Shown: one piece after another, positions 1 through 6,630 of the stretch
Layout of the letters: every line of letters starts with the position of its first letter
How positions within the stretch are numbered: the stretch's first letter is position 1
Source: Anaerolineales bacterium
GTDB taxonomy: Bacteria > Chloroflexota > Anaerolineae > Anaerolineales > Villigracilaceae
Assembly (NCBI GenBank): GCA_025938055.1
Contig: JAICQC010000203.1
Coordinates: 1 to 8,179, forward strand
DNA length: 8,179 nt
Direction of reading: 5' to 3'
Translations under genes and position numbers: made by a program
Notes under the pieces: generated by a model
Databases searched by the model: none
What the model saw: the letters and a program-made list of their open reading frames with translations, nothing else
What the model was told of the DNA's origin: nothing

Positions 1-192
1 CAGACCTGTAACGATGAAGTTGGCGCTCTGAATCCAGCCGAGATCCCCGAGACTCATCATGCTCAACGGATGGCGGGTGATATCAAACCCTGAGCGGGTC
101 AATATCTGAGCAAGACCAACAATGATATAGATGGGCCCGGCAAGTACGCCACCGGTGAGCAGCAATTTGGTTTGTTCCGCTTTGTCGTTCAT
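1..192 (-). CDS. DUF998-type integral membrane protein (partial, C-terminus beyond window)
   Basis: Only the first 64 residues are present; the frame is open to the left edge. The ATG at 190-192 begins MNDKAEQTKLLL. A first membrane helix follows at about residues 10-30 (LLLTGGVLAGPIYIIVGLAQ), then a polar stretch ending HPLSMMSLGDLGWIQ (41-55) and the start of a second helix (SANFIVTGL). An N-terminal helix, then HPLS-SLG-GWIQ-NF-VTG is the pattern I associate with DUF998 membrane proteins, whose biochemical function is unknown. The start lies 18 bp after the stop of the SRPBCC gene and is preceded by GAGGTAAAGGA, so the two are almost surely co-transcribed. The family call is from motif recognition only; the remaining helices are needed to confirm it. 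Confidence 0.7.
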   Translation of the reverse strand, partial: MNDKAEQTKLLLTGGVLAGPIYIIVGLAQILTRSGFDITRHPLSMMSLGDLGWIQSANFIVTGL

Positions 193-210
193 GACTAGTT
201 CCTTTACCTC

Positions 211-1137
211 TCAAAAGCCGCCTGGAGTGGGAAGATCCTGGGTTTCCACATACGCTCGCAAGTTCTCCAGCATCATTCCAAAGCCAAAGGCGTTCTGTTC
301 CATGGCGCTCCAGCGCCCGTCCTCTGGCAGCAACTCATAACCAGAGTTGGTAATGGTCAGACGTGTGCCATCCTGTTCTTCCTGCAATAGATAGGCTGTG
401 ACCTCGGATGACCCGGGAGATGCCGGAAGCGAGTGCGTGACAAATCGATGGGGCGGATCGATAAGCTCGATCACTTGTTCGTTCGTCTCGTCTCCTGTTT
501 CAGGATCAGGAATGAACAGTTTCCCGCCTTCTTCCAGCGCCGTCAGTTTCCATGAGGTTCCCGGGGAAAACCAATTCTCGAGCTGTGCTGGATCGGTAAT
601 CGCATTCCAGACTCGTTCGCGAGGTGCGGCAATCCAGATGCTGCGTTCGACCGCAAATGATTTCTCTGATTCTCTTCGGTAGCCAAACAATGCGGCTACA
701 TATCCCTCCGGAAAGGGCAGGGATGCGCCAGTGACATACGCTTTCAAATTCGCCAGCCCCTTCTCCCAAGCCGCGCCGCTCGGGGCGATCCGGTCCTGGC
801 GCGCATCCTCGGGCAGGCTTTCAAACCCGCCCATCGCAACCGTGACTCGCGTCCCATTGTTTTCTTCCTCAAGCGTATAGGCGATGTCGATCAGACGATC
901 AGGTAAGCCGCGGCTGCGCACGTACCGCGGTGTCTCAACTGCTTCCAGGACGGCAACAGGTATCTCCATGCCGCCCATCGATACGAAAATTGTGTCATTG
1001 TCATCACGTTTCATATCCGCCCCTAACGCCGGAGGCAGGAGCCACTGTGCAAGGTCGGCAGGATCGGTAATCGCCTGCCAGACTCGCTCACGGGGGGCAT
1101 TGATCCAGATGCTGCGTTCAACTTTAATCTGTTCCAT
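211..1137 (-). CDS. Tandem-domain SRPBCC (AHSA1/START-like) protein
   Basis: This 308-residue protein holds two copies of an AHSA1-type SRPBCC domain, at about residues 6-136 and 163-297. Each opens with the same signature (VERSIWI-APRERVW-AITDPA-L--W) and ends with a long C-terminal helix (W-KGLANLKAYV; F-FGMMLENLRAYV). SRPBCC domains form a helix-grip fold with a hydrophobic cavity for small ligands. AHSA1-like bacterial members mostly have no known substrate, and nothing here identifies one. Most family members are single-domain proteins of about 140-160 residues, so this is a fused duplication, still visible at the DNA level. The ATG at 1135-1137 has a good ribosome binding site (AAAGGAG) 6 bases upstream. 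It is the first gene of a minus-strand unit with the DUF998 protein and lies behind the promoter/operator at 1151-1204. No signal peptide is seen, so it is probably cytoplasmic. Confidence 0.88.
   Translation of the reverse strand: MEQIKVERSIWINAPRERVWQAITDPADLAQWLLPPALGADMKRDDNDTIFVSMGGMEIPVAVLEAVETPRYVRSRGLPDRLIDIAYTLEEENNGTRVTVAMGGFESLPEDARQDRIAPSGAAWEKGLANLKAYVTGASLPFPEGYVAALFGYRRESEKSFAVERSIWIAAPRERVWNAITDPAQLENWFSPGTSWKLTALEEGGKLFIPDPETGDETNEQVIELIDPPHRFVTHSLPASPGSSEVTAYLLQEEQDGTRLTITNSGYELLPEDGRWSAMEQNAFGFGMMLENLRAYVETQDLPTPGGF
587..648. repeat. Intragenic direct repeat, copy 1 (SRPBCC domain 2 start)
   Basis: This 62-bp segment matches 1058-1119 at roughly 80 percent by eye (about 11 differences), including an identical 17-bp stretch at 632-648. 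It encodes the opening of the second SRPBCC domain. The 471-bp period is exactly 157 codons, so the copies are in frame. Confidence 0.8.
1058..1119. repeat. Intragenic direct repeat, copy 2 (SRPBCC domain 1 start)
   Basis: This is the partner of the repeat at 587-648 and encodes the opening of the first SRPBCC domain. The identical 17-bp core is at 1103-1119. Identity is highest at the N-terminal signature and decays further into the domain. Confidence 0.8.
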
Positions 1138-1150
1138 TATGTTCTCCTTT

Positions 1151-1176
1151 TATGTGCAACCATTTAGTTGCACATA
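1151..1176. promoter_or_regulatory. Perfect palindromic operator (ArsR-type candidate)
   Basis: Ten-base arms, TATGTGCAAC at 1151-1160 and GTTGCACATA at 1167-1176, are perfectly complementary around a 6-base spacer. The site abuts the -10 hexamer, spans the expected transcription start of the SRPBCC gene and ends just before its ribosome binding site. A repressor bound here would block initiation. A (T)GCAAC-N6-GTTGC(A) palindrome is, from memory, typical of ArsR-family repressors that control SRPBCC genes; no such gene is in the window. There is no T-run on either side, so a terminator is unlikely. Confidence 0.75.
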
Positions 1177-1204
1177 GTATAGTAGAAAAGATGTTCTATG
1201 TCAA
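1176..1204 (-). promoter_or_regulatory. Sigma70-type promoter of the SRPBCC-DUF998 unit
   Basis: On the minus strand TTGACA (1199-1204) is followed by a 17-base spacer and TATACT (1176-1181). This is a perfect -35, optimal spacing and a 5/6 match in the -10. The predicted start is near 1168-1170, inside the palindrome, giving a leader of about 32 nt before the ATG at 1137. Confidence 0.8.
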
Positions 1205-1236
1205 GTTTGATTTCAGAGATATTTTCCAGGAGGTTT

Positions 1237-1329
1237 ATGAACATTTTTCTGGCTTTGGGTTTATACTGCCCTCAAGAAGGCTCCATACCCATCCATCAGC
1301 GGATCACGCGAGCTACCCGCTCTTCCTAA
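1237..1329 (+). CDS. Possible 30-residue small ORF, unrecognised
   Basis: An ATG at 1237-1239 is preceded by a full AGGAGG (1228-1233), but with only 3 bases between them, which is shorter than usual. The frame runs 30 codons to TAA at 1327-1329. The product starts MNIFLALGLYC and then becomes polar and basic (HQRITRATRSS). It lies in the AT-rich gap between the divergent SRPBCC promoter and the HAD gene, 38 bases before the HAD start, and could be a leader peptide. No homolog is recognised and no promoter of its own is evident. A chance ORF is quite possible. Confidence 0.22.
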   Translation: MNIFLALGLYCPQEGSIPIHQRITRATRSS

Positions 1330-1367
1330 ACACACTATCATTTTTTCAAAAGGTAAAGCCATACATC

Positions 1368-1973
1368 GTGATTCAGATCAAGGCAATTCTCATTGACATT
1401 GGTGGAGTGCTTTGGCATCCAAAAGGGACTCCTCTCAGCGCGAATTGGGCGGCAAGATGCAGATTAAGCCCAAAAGATTTTGACGAGATTGTGTACAACT
1501 CTGAATGGGGTGCTCAAGCATTGCTTGGGAGCATTACGGGCGAAGAGATGTGGGAGAATATTGGAGCCAAACTTGGGCTTTCCCCTATTGAAAGAAGTCA
1601 GTGCGAAGAAGAATACTGGGCAGGCGTATGGGACACCGAATTTTTGGACTTTTGTGATGCGTTAAAATCAAGGTACAAATTGGGCATTGTGAGTGATGCC
1701 GAGTCGACTGCAAGGGAAAAAGCAAAACCATGGGTCAATGAGTCATTATTTGATGTTATCGTTTTCTCGTCGGAAGTGGGTGTTTGCAAACCCAACGCCA
1801 GAATTTTTCACCGTGCGCTTGAGCAAGTAGGGGTCTCCGCTTCTGAAACCGTATTTATAGATGATCGAGAAAAAAACGTACATGGCGCAAAAGCATTAGG
1901 CATTCATGCGATTCAATACAAGAATAGAAGCCAGGTGATTGCTGCTGTCAATGAATATATTTCACTAAAATAG
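1368..1973 (+). CDS. HAD-superfamily hydrolase (HAD-IA like)
   Basis: I place the start at GTG 1368-1370, giving 201 residues that open MIQIKAILIDIGGVLW, the usual distance before HAD motif I. A longer reading to 1152 adds residues unlike any HAD domain. AAAAGG lies upstream but 14 bases away, so the start is moderately sure. Motif I is D10-I-G12-G-V, with nucleophile D10. Motif II is S109 in GIVSDAE, motif III is K141 in GVCKPNARIF, and motif IV is D165-D166 in VFIDDREKN. The helical stretch at about 16-90 is a C1-type cap. HAD enzymes of this class are Mg-dependent phosphatases or related hydrolases; the substrate cannot be read from sequence. The usual second Asp of motif I is glycine, as in YihX-type DxGN/DxGG proteins. 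The gene is AT-richer than its right-hand neighbours (26 G+C in 60 bases at 1741-1800). Confidence 0.85.
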   Translation: MIQIKAILIDIGGVLWHPKGTPLSANWAARCRLSPKDFDEIVYNSEWGAQALLGSITGEEMWENIGAKLGLSPIERSQCEEEYWAGVWDTEFLDFCDALKSRYKLGIVSDAESTAREKAKPWVNESLFDVIVFSSEVGVCKPNARIFHRALEQVGVSASETVFIDDREKNVHGAKALGIHAIQYKNRSQVIAAVNEYISLK

Positions 1974-2073
1974 AGTTCTGGTTCGTTAAATCGGTGGGCT
2001 GACAAAGAGCACTACGGGCAGTCAGGTGATTTTCGTGGCTTGAAGTTGGTTCCGTATCTATCGGACAGAACCT

Positions 2074-2080
2074 GGAAGGA
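2074..2080 (+). promoter_or_regulatory. Ribosome binding site of the amidohydrolase gene
   Basis: GGAAGGA ends 9 bases before the ATG at 2090 and supports that start. No convincing -10/-35 pair was found in the 116-bp gap between the HAD gene and this gene. Confidence 0.6.
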
Positions 2081-2089
2081 ACCATTTTA

Positions 2090-3184
2090 ATGGAGATCAC
2101 CTCAATCATCGACGCCGATATCCACCCCTCGCCCGACCCAGCCCGGGTGGCGGAGCGTCTGCCTGAGCCCTGGCGCAGGCGCTATCTGAGCGGCAATCGG
2201 GGTCCCGGCTACCTGAACTACTGGAATCCGAATGGCGTTCATCGCGCAGATGCCGTCACCGATGACGGGGAGCGCATCGAGGGCAGTCCTGTCCATCTGG
2301 CGCGCCACTTCCTCGATATCTACAGGATCGAGTATGGCATCCTCAACCCCGAAAACATCCTGAGCATCGGATTGTCGCCAGAGCCCGATTACGCGGCTGC
2401 GCAGGCATCGGCGATCAACGACGTCTTTGTGGAGGAGTGGCTGCCAGCAGACCCGCGCTTTCGCTACTCACTGGCGGTCGCGCCCAACGACCCCGAACTG
2501 GCAGCGCGCGAGATTCGCCGCCTCGGAGGTCGACCGGGCGTCGTGCAGGTGCTTATGCCCGGAGGCGCGCGCATTCCCTACGGACAGCGCACCTTTCATC
2601 CCATTTATGCTGCGGCGGCGGAGCACGGTCTGCCGGTTGCCATCCACCCGGGGACCGAGGGGGTCGGCACCTCGGGCGCGCCAACCGCGGCTGGCTACCC
2701 GAGCAGCTACCTTGAGTGGCACACCGGTCTCGTGGGCAGCTTCATGGCGCACCTGATCAGCCTGGTGACGGAAGGCGTATTCATCAAGTTTCCGGAGTTG
2801 AAATTTGTTCTGGTCGAGGGTGGCGTCTGCTGGCTGCCGCCGCTCCTCTGGCGGCTGGACAAAAACTGGCGGGCACTGCGCCAGACCGCACCCTGGCTCG
2901 ACCGTCTGCCCAGTGAGATCGTCTTCGAGCACGTCCACCTCACGACCCAGCCGATCGAAGAGCCGGGTCGTCCCGAGCACTTTAAGAGTATGCTCGAAAT
3001 GTTTCCTGCCGATCGCATGCTGATGTTCTCAAGCGACTTCCCCCACTGGGATGGCGATACGCCGGATTTCGCGGCGCGCAACTTTCCTGCCAGCCTGCGG
3101 GAGCATGTGATGCACGAAACGGCTCGCACGTTGTACCGGCTGCCATTCCACGAGAATGCTTCGCAGGAGGCGGCGCGTGAGTAG
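2090..3184 (+). CDS. Metal-dependent amidohydrolase (amidohydrolase_2 / ACMSD-like family)
   Basis: This 364-residue protein has the layout of the amidohydrolase_2 family, a TIM-barrel group that includes ACMSD-type decarboxylases and hydrolases. The N-terminal strand reads IIDADIHP (D10, H12), in place of the classical HxH. Then come VAIHPG (H186), FMAH (H221), KFPELKFVLVEGGVCWLP (233-250) and the C-terminal metal Asp in FSSDFPHWD (D316). By comparison with ACMSD, H12, H186 and D316 are the likely metal ligands, with D10 in the position of the first His. Members either hydrolyse C-N or C-O bonds or decarboxylate, often in aromatic-ring catabolism. The substrate is not predictable. No signal peptide is seen, so it is cytoplasmic. 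The last 8 bp overlap the Rieske gene, whose ribosome binding site sits inside this coding region. G+C is clearly higher than in the HAD gene (39 of 60 at 2581-2640). Confidence 0.88.
   Translation: MEITSIIDADIHPSPDPARVAERLPEPWRRRYLSGNRGPGYLNYWNPNGVHRADAVTDDGERIEGSPVHLARHFLDIYRIEYGILNPENILSIGLSPEPDYAAAQASAINDVFVEEWLPADPRFRYSLAVAPNDPELAAREIRRLGGRPGVVQVLMPGGARIPYGQRTFHPIYAAAAEHGLPVAIHPGTEGVGTSGAPTAAGYPSSYLEWHTGLVGSFMAHLISLVTEGVFIKFPELKFVLVEGGVCWLPPLLWRLDKNWRALRQTAPWLDRLPSEIVFEHVHLTTQPIEEPGRPEHFKSMLEMFPADRMLMFSSDFPHWDGDTPDFAARNFPASLREHVMHETARTLYRLPFHENASQEAARE
3165..3170 (+). promoter_or_regulatory. Ribosome binding site deciding the Rieske start
   Basis: AGGAGG lies 6 bases before the GTG at 3177-3179, inside the end of the amidohydrolase gene. 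It favours this GTG over the upstream in-frame ATG at 3156, which would add seven residues rich in arginine and has no comparable site. Confidence 0.75.
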
Positions 3185-3545
3185 TACGACGGGCGGCAAG
3201 CGGCGGTACATCGTTGCCCGGACCGTGGAGATCCCGCCCGGCATGCGGCGGATCGTGGAACTGGAGGGGCGGTCGATCGGTATCTTCAATATTCATGGCA
3301 GCTACGTAGCCGTGCGGAACGTCTGCCCGCACGAGCTCGCGCCCGTCTGTCAGGGCCGTCTGGGAGGCACCACACTCCCGTCGGCACCGGGTGAATGGGT
3401 CTGGGGCCGCGAGGGCGAGATCCTGGCTTGCCCCTGGCATGGCTGGGAGTTCGATCTGCTCACCGGCGCATGCCTGACCGACAGACGCCGGCTGCGGATG
3501 TACGAGGTGACTGTCGAGGATGACCAGATTATCCTCATGATTTAA
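3177..3545 (+). CDS. Small Rieske [2Fe-2S] protein (ferredoxin-like)
   Basis: The 122-residue product is a single Rieske domain. The cluster motifs are C50-P-H52 in VRNVCPHELAPVC and C85-x2-H88 in LACPWHGWEFDLLTG, so both Cys and both His ligands are present. Length and lack of a membrane anchor fit a soluble Rieske ferredoxin or the small Rieske proteins found near oxygenases, not a bc1-type subunit. The insert between motifs (residues 59-80, GEWVWGREG) is longer than in minimal ferredoxins. The start is GTG 3177, overlapping the amidohydrolase gene by 8 bp behind a strong internal ribosome binding site, so the two are translationally coupled. It probably donates electrons or acts as a redox module for the same pathway, but no oxygenase or reductase partner is in the window. 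Confidence 0.88.
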   Translation: MSSTTGGKRRYIVARTVEIPPGMRRIVELEGRSIGIFNIHGSYVAVRNVCPHELAPVCQGRLGGTTLPSAPGEWVWGREGEILACPWHGWEFDLLTGACLTDRRRLRMYEVTVEDDQIILMI

Positions 3546-3567
3546 AGGAATTGATTTTGCCGGAATC

Positions 3568-3604
3568 AAGAAATGGAGACAGGAAATTTCTGTCTCCATT
3601 TCTT
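3568..3604. terminator. Hairpin terminator between convergent genes
   Basis: Two perfectly complementary 15-base arms (3568-3582 and 3590-3604) enclose a 7-base loop. The site begins 22 bp after the Rieske stop and lies about 50 bp beyond the end of nuoN on the other strand. The plus-strand 3' arm and flank read ATTTCTTTG, a weak U-rich tail; on the minus strand the arm likewise ends TTTCTT. It most likely ends transcription of both convergent units, but with a modest U-tract it is not a textbook intrinsic terminator. Confidence 0.7.
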
Positions 3605-3612
3605 TGTGATGT

Positions 3613-3648
3613 GAGATTGCTTACTTACAGGATGCTTCGCAATGACGG
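3613..3648. repeat. Remnant of a dispersed intergenic repeat
   Basis: The segment begins GAGATTGCTTAC and ends GCTTCGCAATGACGG. Read on the minus strand it is GTCATTGCGAAG ... GCAATCTC, a widely dispersed intergenic repeat I recall from Chloroflexota and several other bacterial genomes. GATTGC and GCAATG-type ends give a weak inverted symmetry. Identification is from memory and needs a genome-wide count. Confidence 0.45.
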
Positions 3649-3652
3649 ATAG

Positions 3653-5104
3653 CTAAAACAACTTCAATACCGCGCTGCTTGCCCAGGCAAACAGGAACTG
3701 CGGCACAAGGCTGATGACGACCGTCGCAATGACTGTCGTAATCATCGTGAAGTCCAGGAAGGGTTCGCGCTCCGTTTCCGGCTCGCCATCGCGCATATAC
3801 ATGATCACCACCACGCGCAGATAGTAGAATGCGGAGATGAGAGATGTCAGCACGCCGATGATCGCCAGCCCGTAGAAGCCGCCGTCGATCACGGCGCGGA
3901 ACAGGTAGATCTTGCCAATCAGTCCGATGGTAGGTGGGAGTCCGATGAGCGAGAGCATGAAGACAGCCATTGCCGCCGCCAGCAGGGGATGCTTACGCGC
4001 AAGCCCGGCGTAATCGGCGATCTCCAATCCCCTGCCCTCGGTCTTTTCGAGTGCGATCACGACACCCCATGCACCAAAGTTCGTAATAGCATAGGCAACC
4101 AGGTAGAAGAGTCCGGCGGCGATCGAAACGGGAGCCACGTCGGGGTCTCCATACGGCACGAACGCCATCAGGATATAACCCGCGTGGGCGATGCTGGAGT
4201 ATGCGAGCAGGCGTTTGATGTTGGTCTGCGCGATGGCAATCACGTTGCCGAGGATCATCGTCAGTGCCGCTAGCCCCCACAGGATTCCGGTCATATCCAC
4301 GGCAATGGAGGGGAACGCGGTCGCAAAGACGCGCAGCAGCGCCGCGAATCCGGCGATCTTCGCGCCCGAGGACATGAAGGCGGTCACCGCCGAGGGCGCG
4401 CCCTGATAAACATCGGGCGTCCACATGTGAAAGGGCACCGCGGCGACCTTGAAGCCAAAGCCCACCAGGATGCCCGCCGCGCCCAGGGATAATAGCAGCA
4501 GGTTCGAAGAACCGGGTGAAGCAAGAGACACAATCTCGACCAGGTTCGTCGAGCCGGTCGCGCCGAAGACCAGCGCCGTCCCGTAGACGACAAATCCCGT
4601 GGCAAACGCGCCGAGCAGGAAGTATTTGAGTCCCGCTTCCTCCGATTCGGCTCGCGGGCGGGCAAAGGCTGCCAGCACGTACAGCGGAATGGACAGCAGC
4701 TCAAGCGCCAGGAAGACCACGATCAGGTCAGCAGCCTGCGCCATCAGCATCATACCGGTCACGCTGAAGAGCAGGAGCGTGTAATACTCGCCGCGTTCCA
4801 GTCCCATGCGCTTGACGTATCCATAGGCCAGGGCAACACCGAGAAGGCCACTCACGAGAAGCAGGGCATTGACGAAGACCGAGAAGCCATCTGCCACGAC
4901 CATTTCCTGAAATCCTGTTTCCTGTGTGCCAATTTGAGTCAGGGTAAGACCAAGGGTAATTGCCAGCCCTAACGCGGAAAGCAAAGCCGTGATTCCCTTA
5001 CGCTCCTTCGGAATGAAGAGATCGACCAGCAGCAATACACAAGCCCAGACGGTCAGAAAGATGAGCGGCCAAATCGTGGAGTAGTCAGCGGGTGTGAGGT
5101 TCAT
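3653..5104 (-). CDS. nuoN: NADH-quinone oxidoreductase (complex I) subunit N
   Basis: This 483-residue, highly hydrophobic protein is full length for NuoN, the antiporter-like membrane subunit nearest the quinone module. The family's proton-path residues are all visible: E135 in FLALELLSIPLY, K219 in GFKVAAVPFHMWTPDVY, K249 in SGAKIAGF and K398 in LIGKIYLF, matching E. coli E133, K217, K247 and K395. The motif AQTNIKRLLAYSSIAHAGY (292-310) is also typical. The protein sits in the cytoplasmic membrane and contributes to proton pumping coupled to NADH oxidation. The ATG at 5102-5104 is only 5 bases after the nuoM stop and has no clear ribosome binding site, so translation is probably coupled to nuoM by re-initiation. 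It is the last gene of the nuo unit, and the next genes are convergent. Confidence 0.97.
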   Translation of the reverse strand: MNLTPADYSTIWPLIFLTVWACVLLLVDLFIPKERKGITALLSALGLAITLGLTLTQIGTQETGFQEMVVADGFSVFVNALLLVSGLLGVALAYGYVKRMGLERGEYYTLLLFSVTGMMLMAQAADLIVVFLALELLSIPLYVLAAFARPRAESEEAGLKYFLLGAFATGFVVYGTALVFGATGSTNLVEIVSLASPGSSNLLLLSLGAAGILVGFGFKVAAVPFHMWTPDVYQGAPSAVTAFMSSGAKIAGFAALLRVFATAFPSIAVDMTGILWGLAALTMILGNVIAIAQTNIKRLLAYSSIAHAGYILMAFVPYGDPDVAPVSIAAGLFYLVAYAITNFGAWGVVIALEKTEGRGLEIADYAGLARKHPLLAAAMAVFMLSLIGLPPTIGLIGKIYLFRAVIDGGFYGLAIIGVLTSLISAFYYLRVVVIMYMRDGEPETEREPFLDFTMITTVIATVVISLVPQFLFAWASSAVLKLF

Positions 5105-5109
5105 GAGTT

Positions 5110-6630
5110 TTAGCGCATCGCCACGCTGGATATACTTGCAACAAGCTGATCGACGGCTGGCGCCATCAGCTCAAAGAACGGCCTGGGGTATAGACCGATC
5201 CAGAAAATCAGGATGAGAATGGGTGCCATGATCGCGATCTCTCGCCAGTTGAGGTCTCGCAGACCGCGCCCATGATGTTTCGCCTCCTCCACGACCTCAC
5301 CCTGCGGACCGAGAAACATCGTCTGGAACATGAAGAGAAGGTAGACAGCCGCCATGATAATGCCCAGGGCGGAAATGCCTGCATACCAGGCGTTGTTGAT
5401 CGCTTCCGAACCAAACGCACCGAGCAAAATGGTGAACTCACCCACGAACCCGTTCAGCCCGGGCAAGCCCATCGAAGAGAGAGCGGTAATTAGCATGATG
5501 GTGCCAAAGACCGGCGTGACCTTCCACAAGCCGCCATACACTTTCAGCTCGCGCGTATGCGTCTGTTCATAGATCATGCCGACAAGCAGGAACAGCGCGC
5601 CCGTGCTCAGACCGTGATTGACCATCTGCAGGATCGCGCCCTGCATGCCCTGCGAATTCAGAGCAAACAAACCAAGCATCACAAAGCCAAGGTGGCTCAC
5701 CGAGGAATAGGCGACCAGCTTCTTCACATCTCCCTGCGCATACGAAACTGCCGCGCCGTAGATGATACCGATCGTCGCCAGCAGGGCGATCCATGGCGCC
5801 GCCTGGACGGAGGCTTCCGGGAAGAGCGGGATGTTGAATCGCAGAAAGCCATACGTGCCCAGTTTCAGCATGACGCCCGCGAGAATTACGGAGCCCGCCG
5901 TGGGCGCTTCCACGTGCGCATCGGGCAGCCAGGAATGCAGGGGCCACATGGGGACCTTGATGGCGAACGCGGCGGCAAAGGCAAGGAACAGCCACCACTG
6001 GATGTTTGCCGGAATGTTACCCTGTTCGATCAGGGCAGGCACTGAGAACGTGCCGCCGTAAATACCGAGCCACAGAATCGCCAGCAGCATCAGGATGGAG
6101 CCAGCCATTGTATACAGGAAGAACTTGATGGCGGCATAGATGCGGCGCGGTCCGCCCCAGATGCCGATCAGGAAGTACATCGGCACGAGCGTGAATTCCC
6201 AGAAGATGTAGAACAGGAAAAGATCCTGCGCCAGAAAGACTCCCATCATGCCGATCTCAAGCAGCAGGAAGAAGATCATGAAATCCTTGACACGCTCTTC
6301 AACAGCCGTCCAGGTGGAGAGGATCGAGATTGGCGTCAGGAAACTGGTCAGCAGAACGAGCAGGATGCTCAACCCATCCACGCCCAGATAATATTGGATA
6401 TTCCATCCCGCCACCGTGATCCAGTTGTATTGGGCAACCAGCTGCAGGTTCGGGTCGGAGGCATTGAACACCGCCAGCACCCAGAGCGACAGCGCGAACG
6501 TGACCAGGCTGGTGATCAATGCCGTCCAGCGCAGGGCGTCCTTGTTCTCGCGGGGGATGAAGAACAGAATCAGGACGCCGACCAGCGGGAAGAAGGTCAG
6601 GAGAGTCAGAGGTTGCAGGAAAAAGTTCAT
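5110..6630 (-). CDS. nuoM: NADH-quinone oxidoreductase (complex I) subunit M
   Basis: This 506-residue membrane protein is the middle antiporter-like subunit of complex I, of normal length. Key charged residues are conserved: E145 in [15 protein letters not shown]225 in [19 protein letters not shown]256 in [10 protein letters not shown] and E398 in [10 protein letters not shown], corresponding to E. coli E144, K234, K265 and E407. The motif [21 protein letters not shown] (300-320) is characteristic. The last hydrophilic loop contains a short acidic/His segment ([12 protein letters not shown], 445-456) before the final helix. The ATG at 6628-6630 is preceded by GAGGAT five bases upstream. The gene follows nuoL after 64 bp and precedes nuoN by 5 bp. 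Nothing suggests truncation or loss of pumping function. Confidence 0.97.
   Translation of the reverse strand: MNFFLQPLTLLTFFPLVGVLILFFIPRENKDALRWTALITSLVTFALSLWVLAVFNASDPNLQLVAQYNWITVAGWNIQYYLGVDGLSILLVLLTSFLTPISILSTWTAVEERVKDFMIFFLLLEIGMMGVFLAQDLFLFYIFWEFTLVPMYFLIGIWGGPRRIYAAIKFFLYTMAGSILMLLAILWLGIYGGTFSVPALIEQGNIPANIQWWLFLAFAAAFAIKVPMWPLHSWLPDAHVEAPTAGSVILAGVMLKLGTYGFLRFNIPLFPEASVQAAPWIALLATIGIIYGAAVSYAQGDVKKLVAYSSVSHLGFVMLGLFALNSQGMQGAILQMVNHGLSTGALFLLVGMIYEQTHTRELKVYGGLWKVTPVFGTIMLITALSSMGLPGLNGFVGEFTILLGAFGSEAINNAWYAGISALGIIMAAVYLLFMFQTMFLGPQGEVVEEAKHHGRGLRDLNWREIAIMAPILILIFWIGLYPRPFFELMAPAVDQLVASISSVAMR

Noticed and set aside
1151..1176. Palindrome as a transcription terminator
   Set aside because: It lacks a T-tract, is not at a gene end, and overlaps a near-consensus promoter, which fits an operator better.
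1152..1367. N-terminal extension of the HAD gene back to an ATG at 1152
   Set aside because: The extra 72 residues resemble no HAD domain, the start would lie inside the operator palindrome, and motif I sits at the normal distance from GTG 1368.
2048..2072. GGTTC ... GAACC hairpin after the HAD gene as a terminator
   Set aside because: The stem is only 5 bp with a large loop and no following T-run.
3156..3176. Upstream ATG start for the Rieske gene
   Set aside because: It adds an arginine-rich stretch caused by the other frame of the amidohydrolase end; GTG 3177 has AGGAGG at ideal spacing.
2468..3599. Long minus-strand open frames opposite the amidohydrolase and Rieske genes
   Set aside because: They are typical shadows in GC-rich coding DNA; the composition is Arg/Pro/Ser-rich and no family motif is visible.
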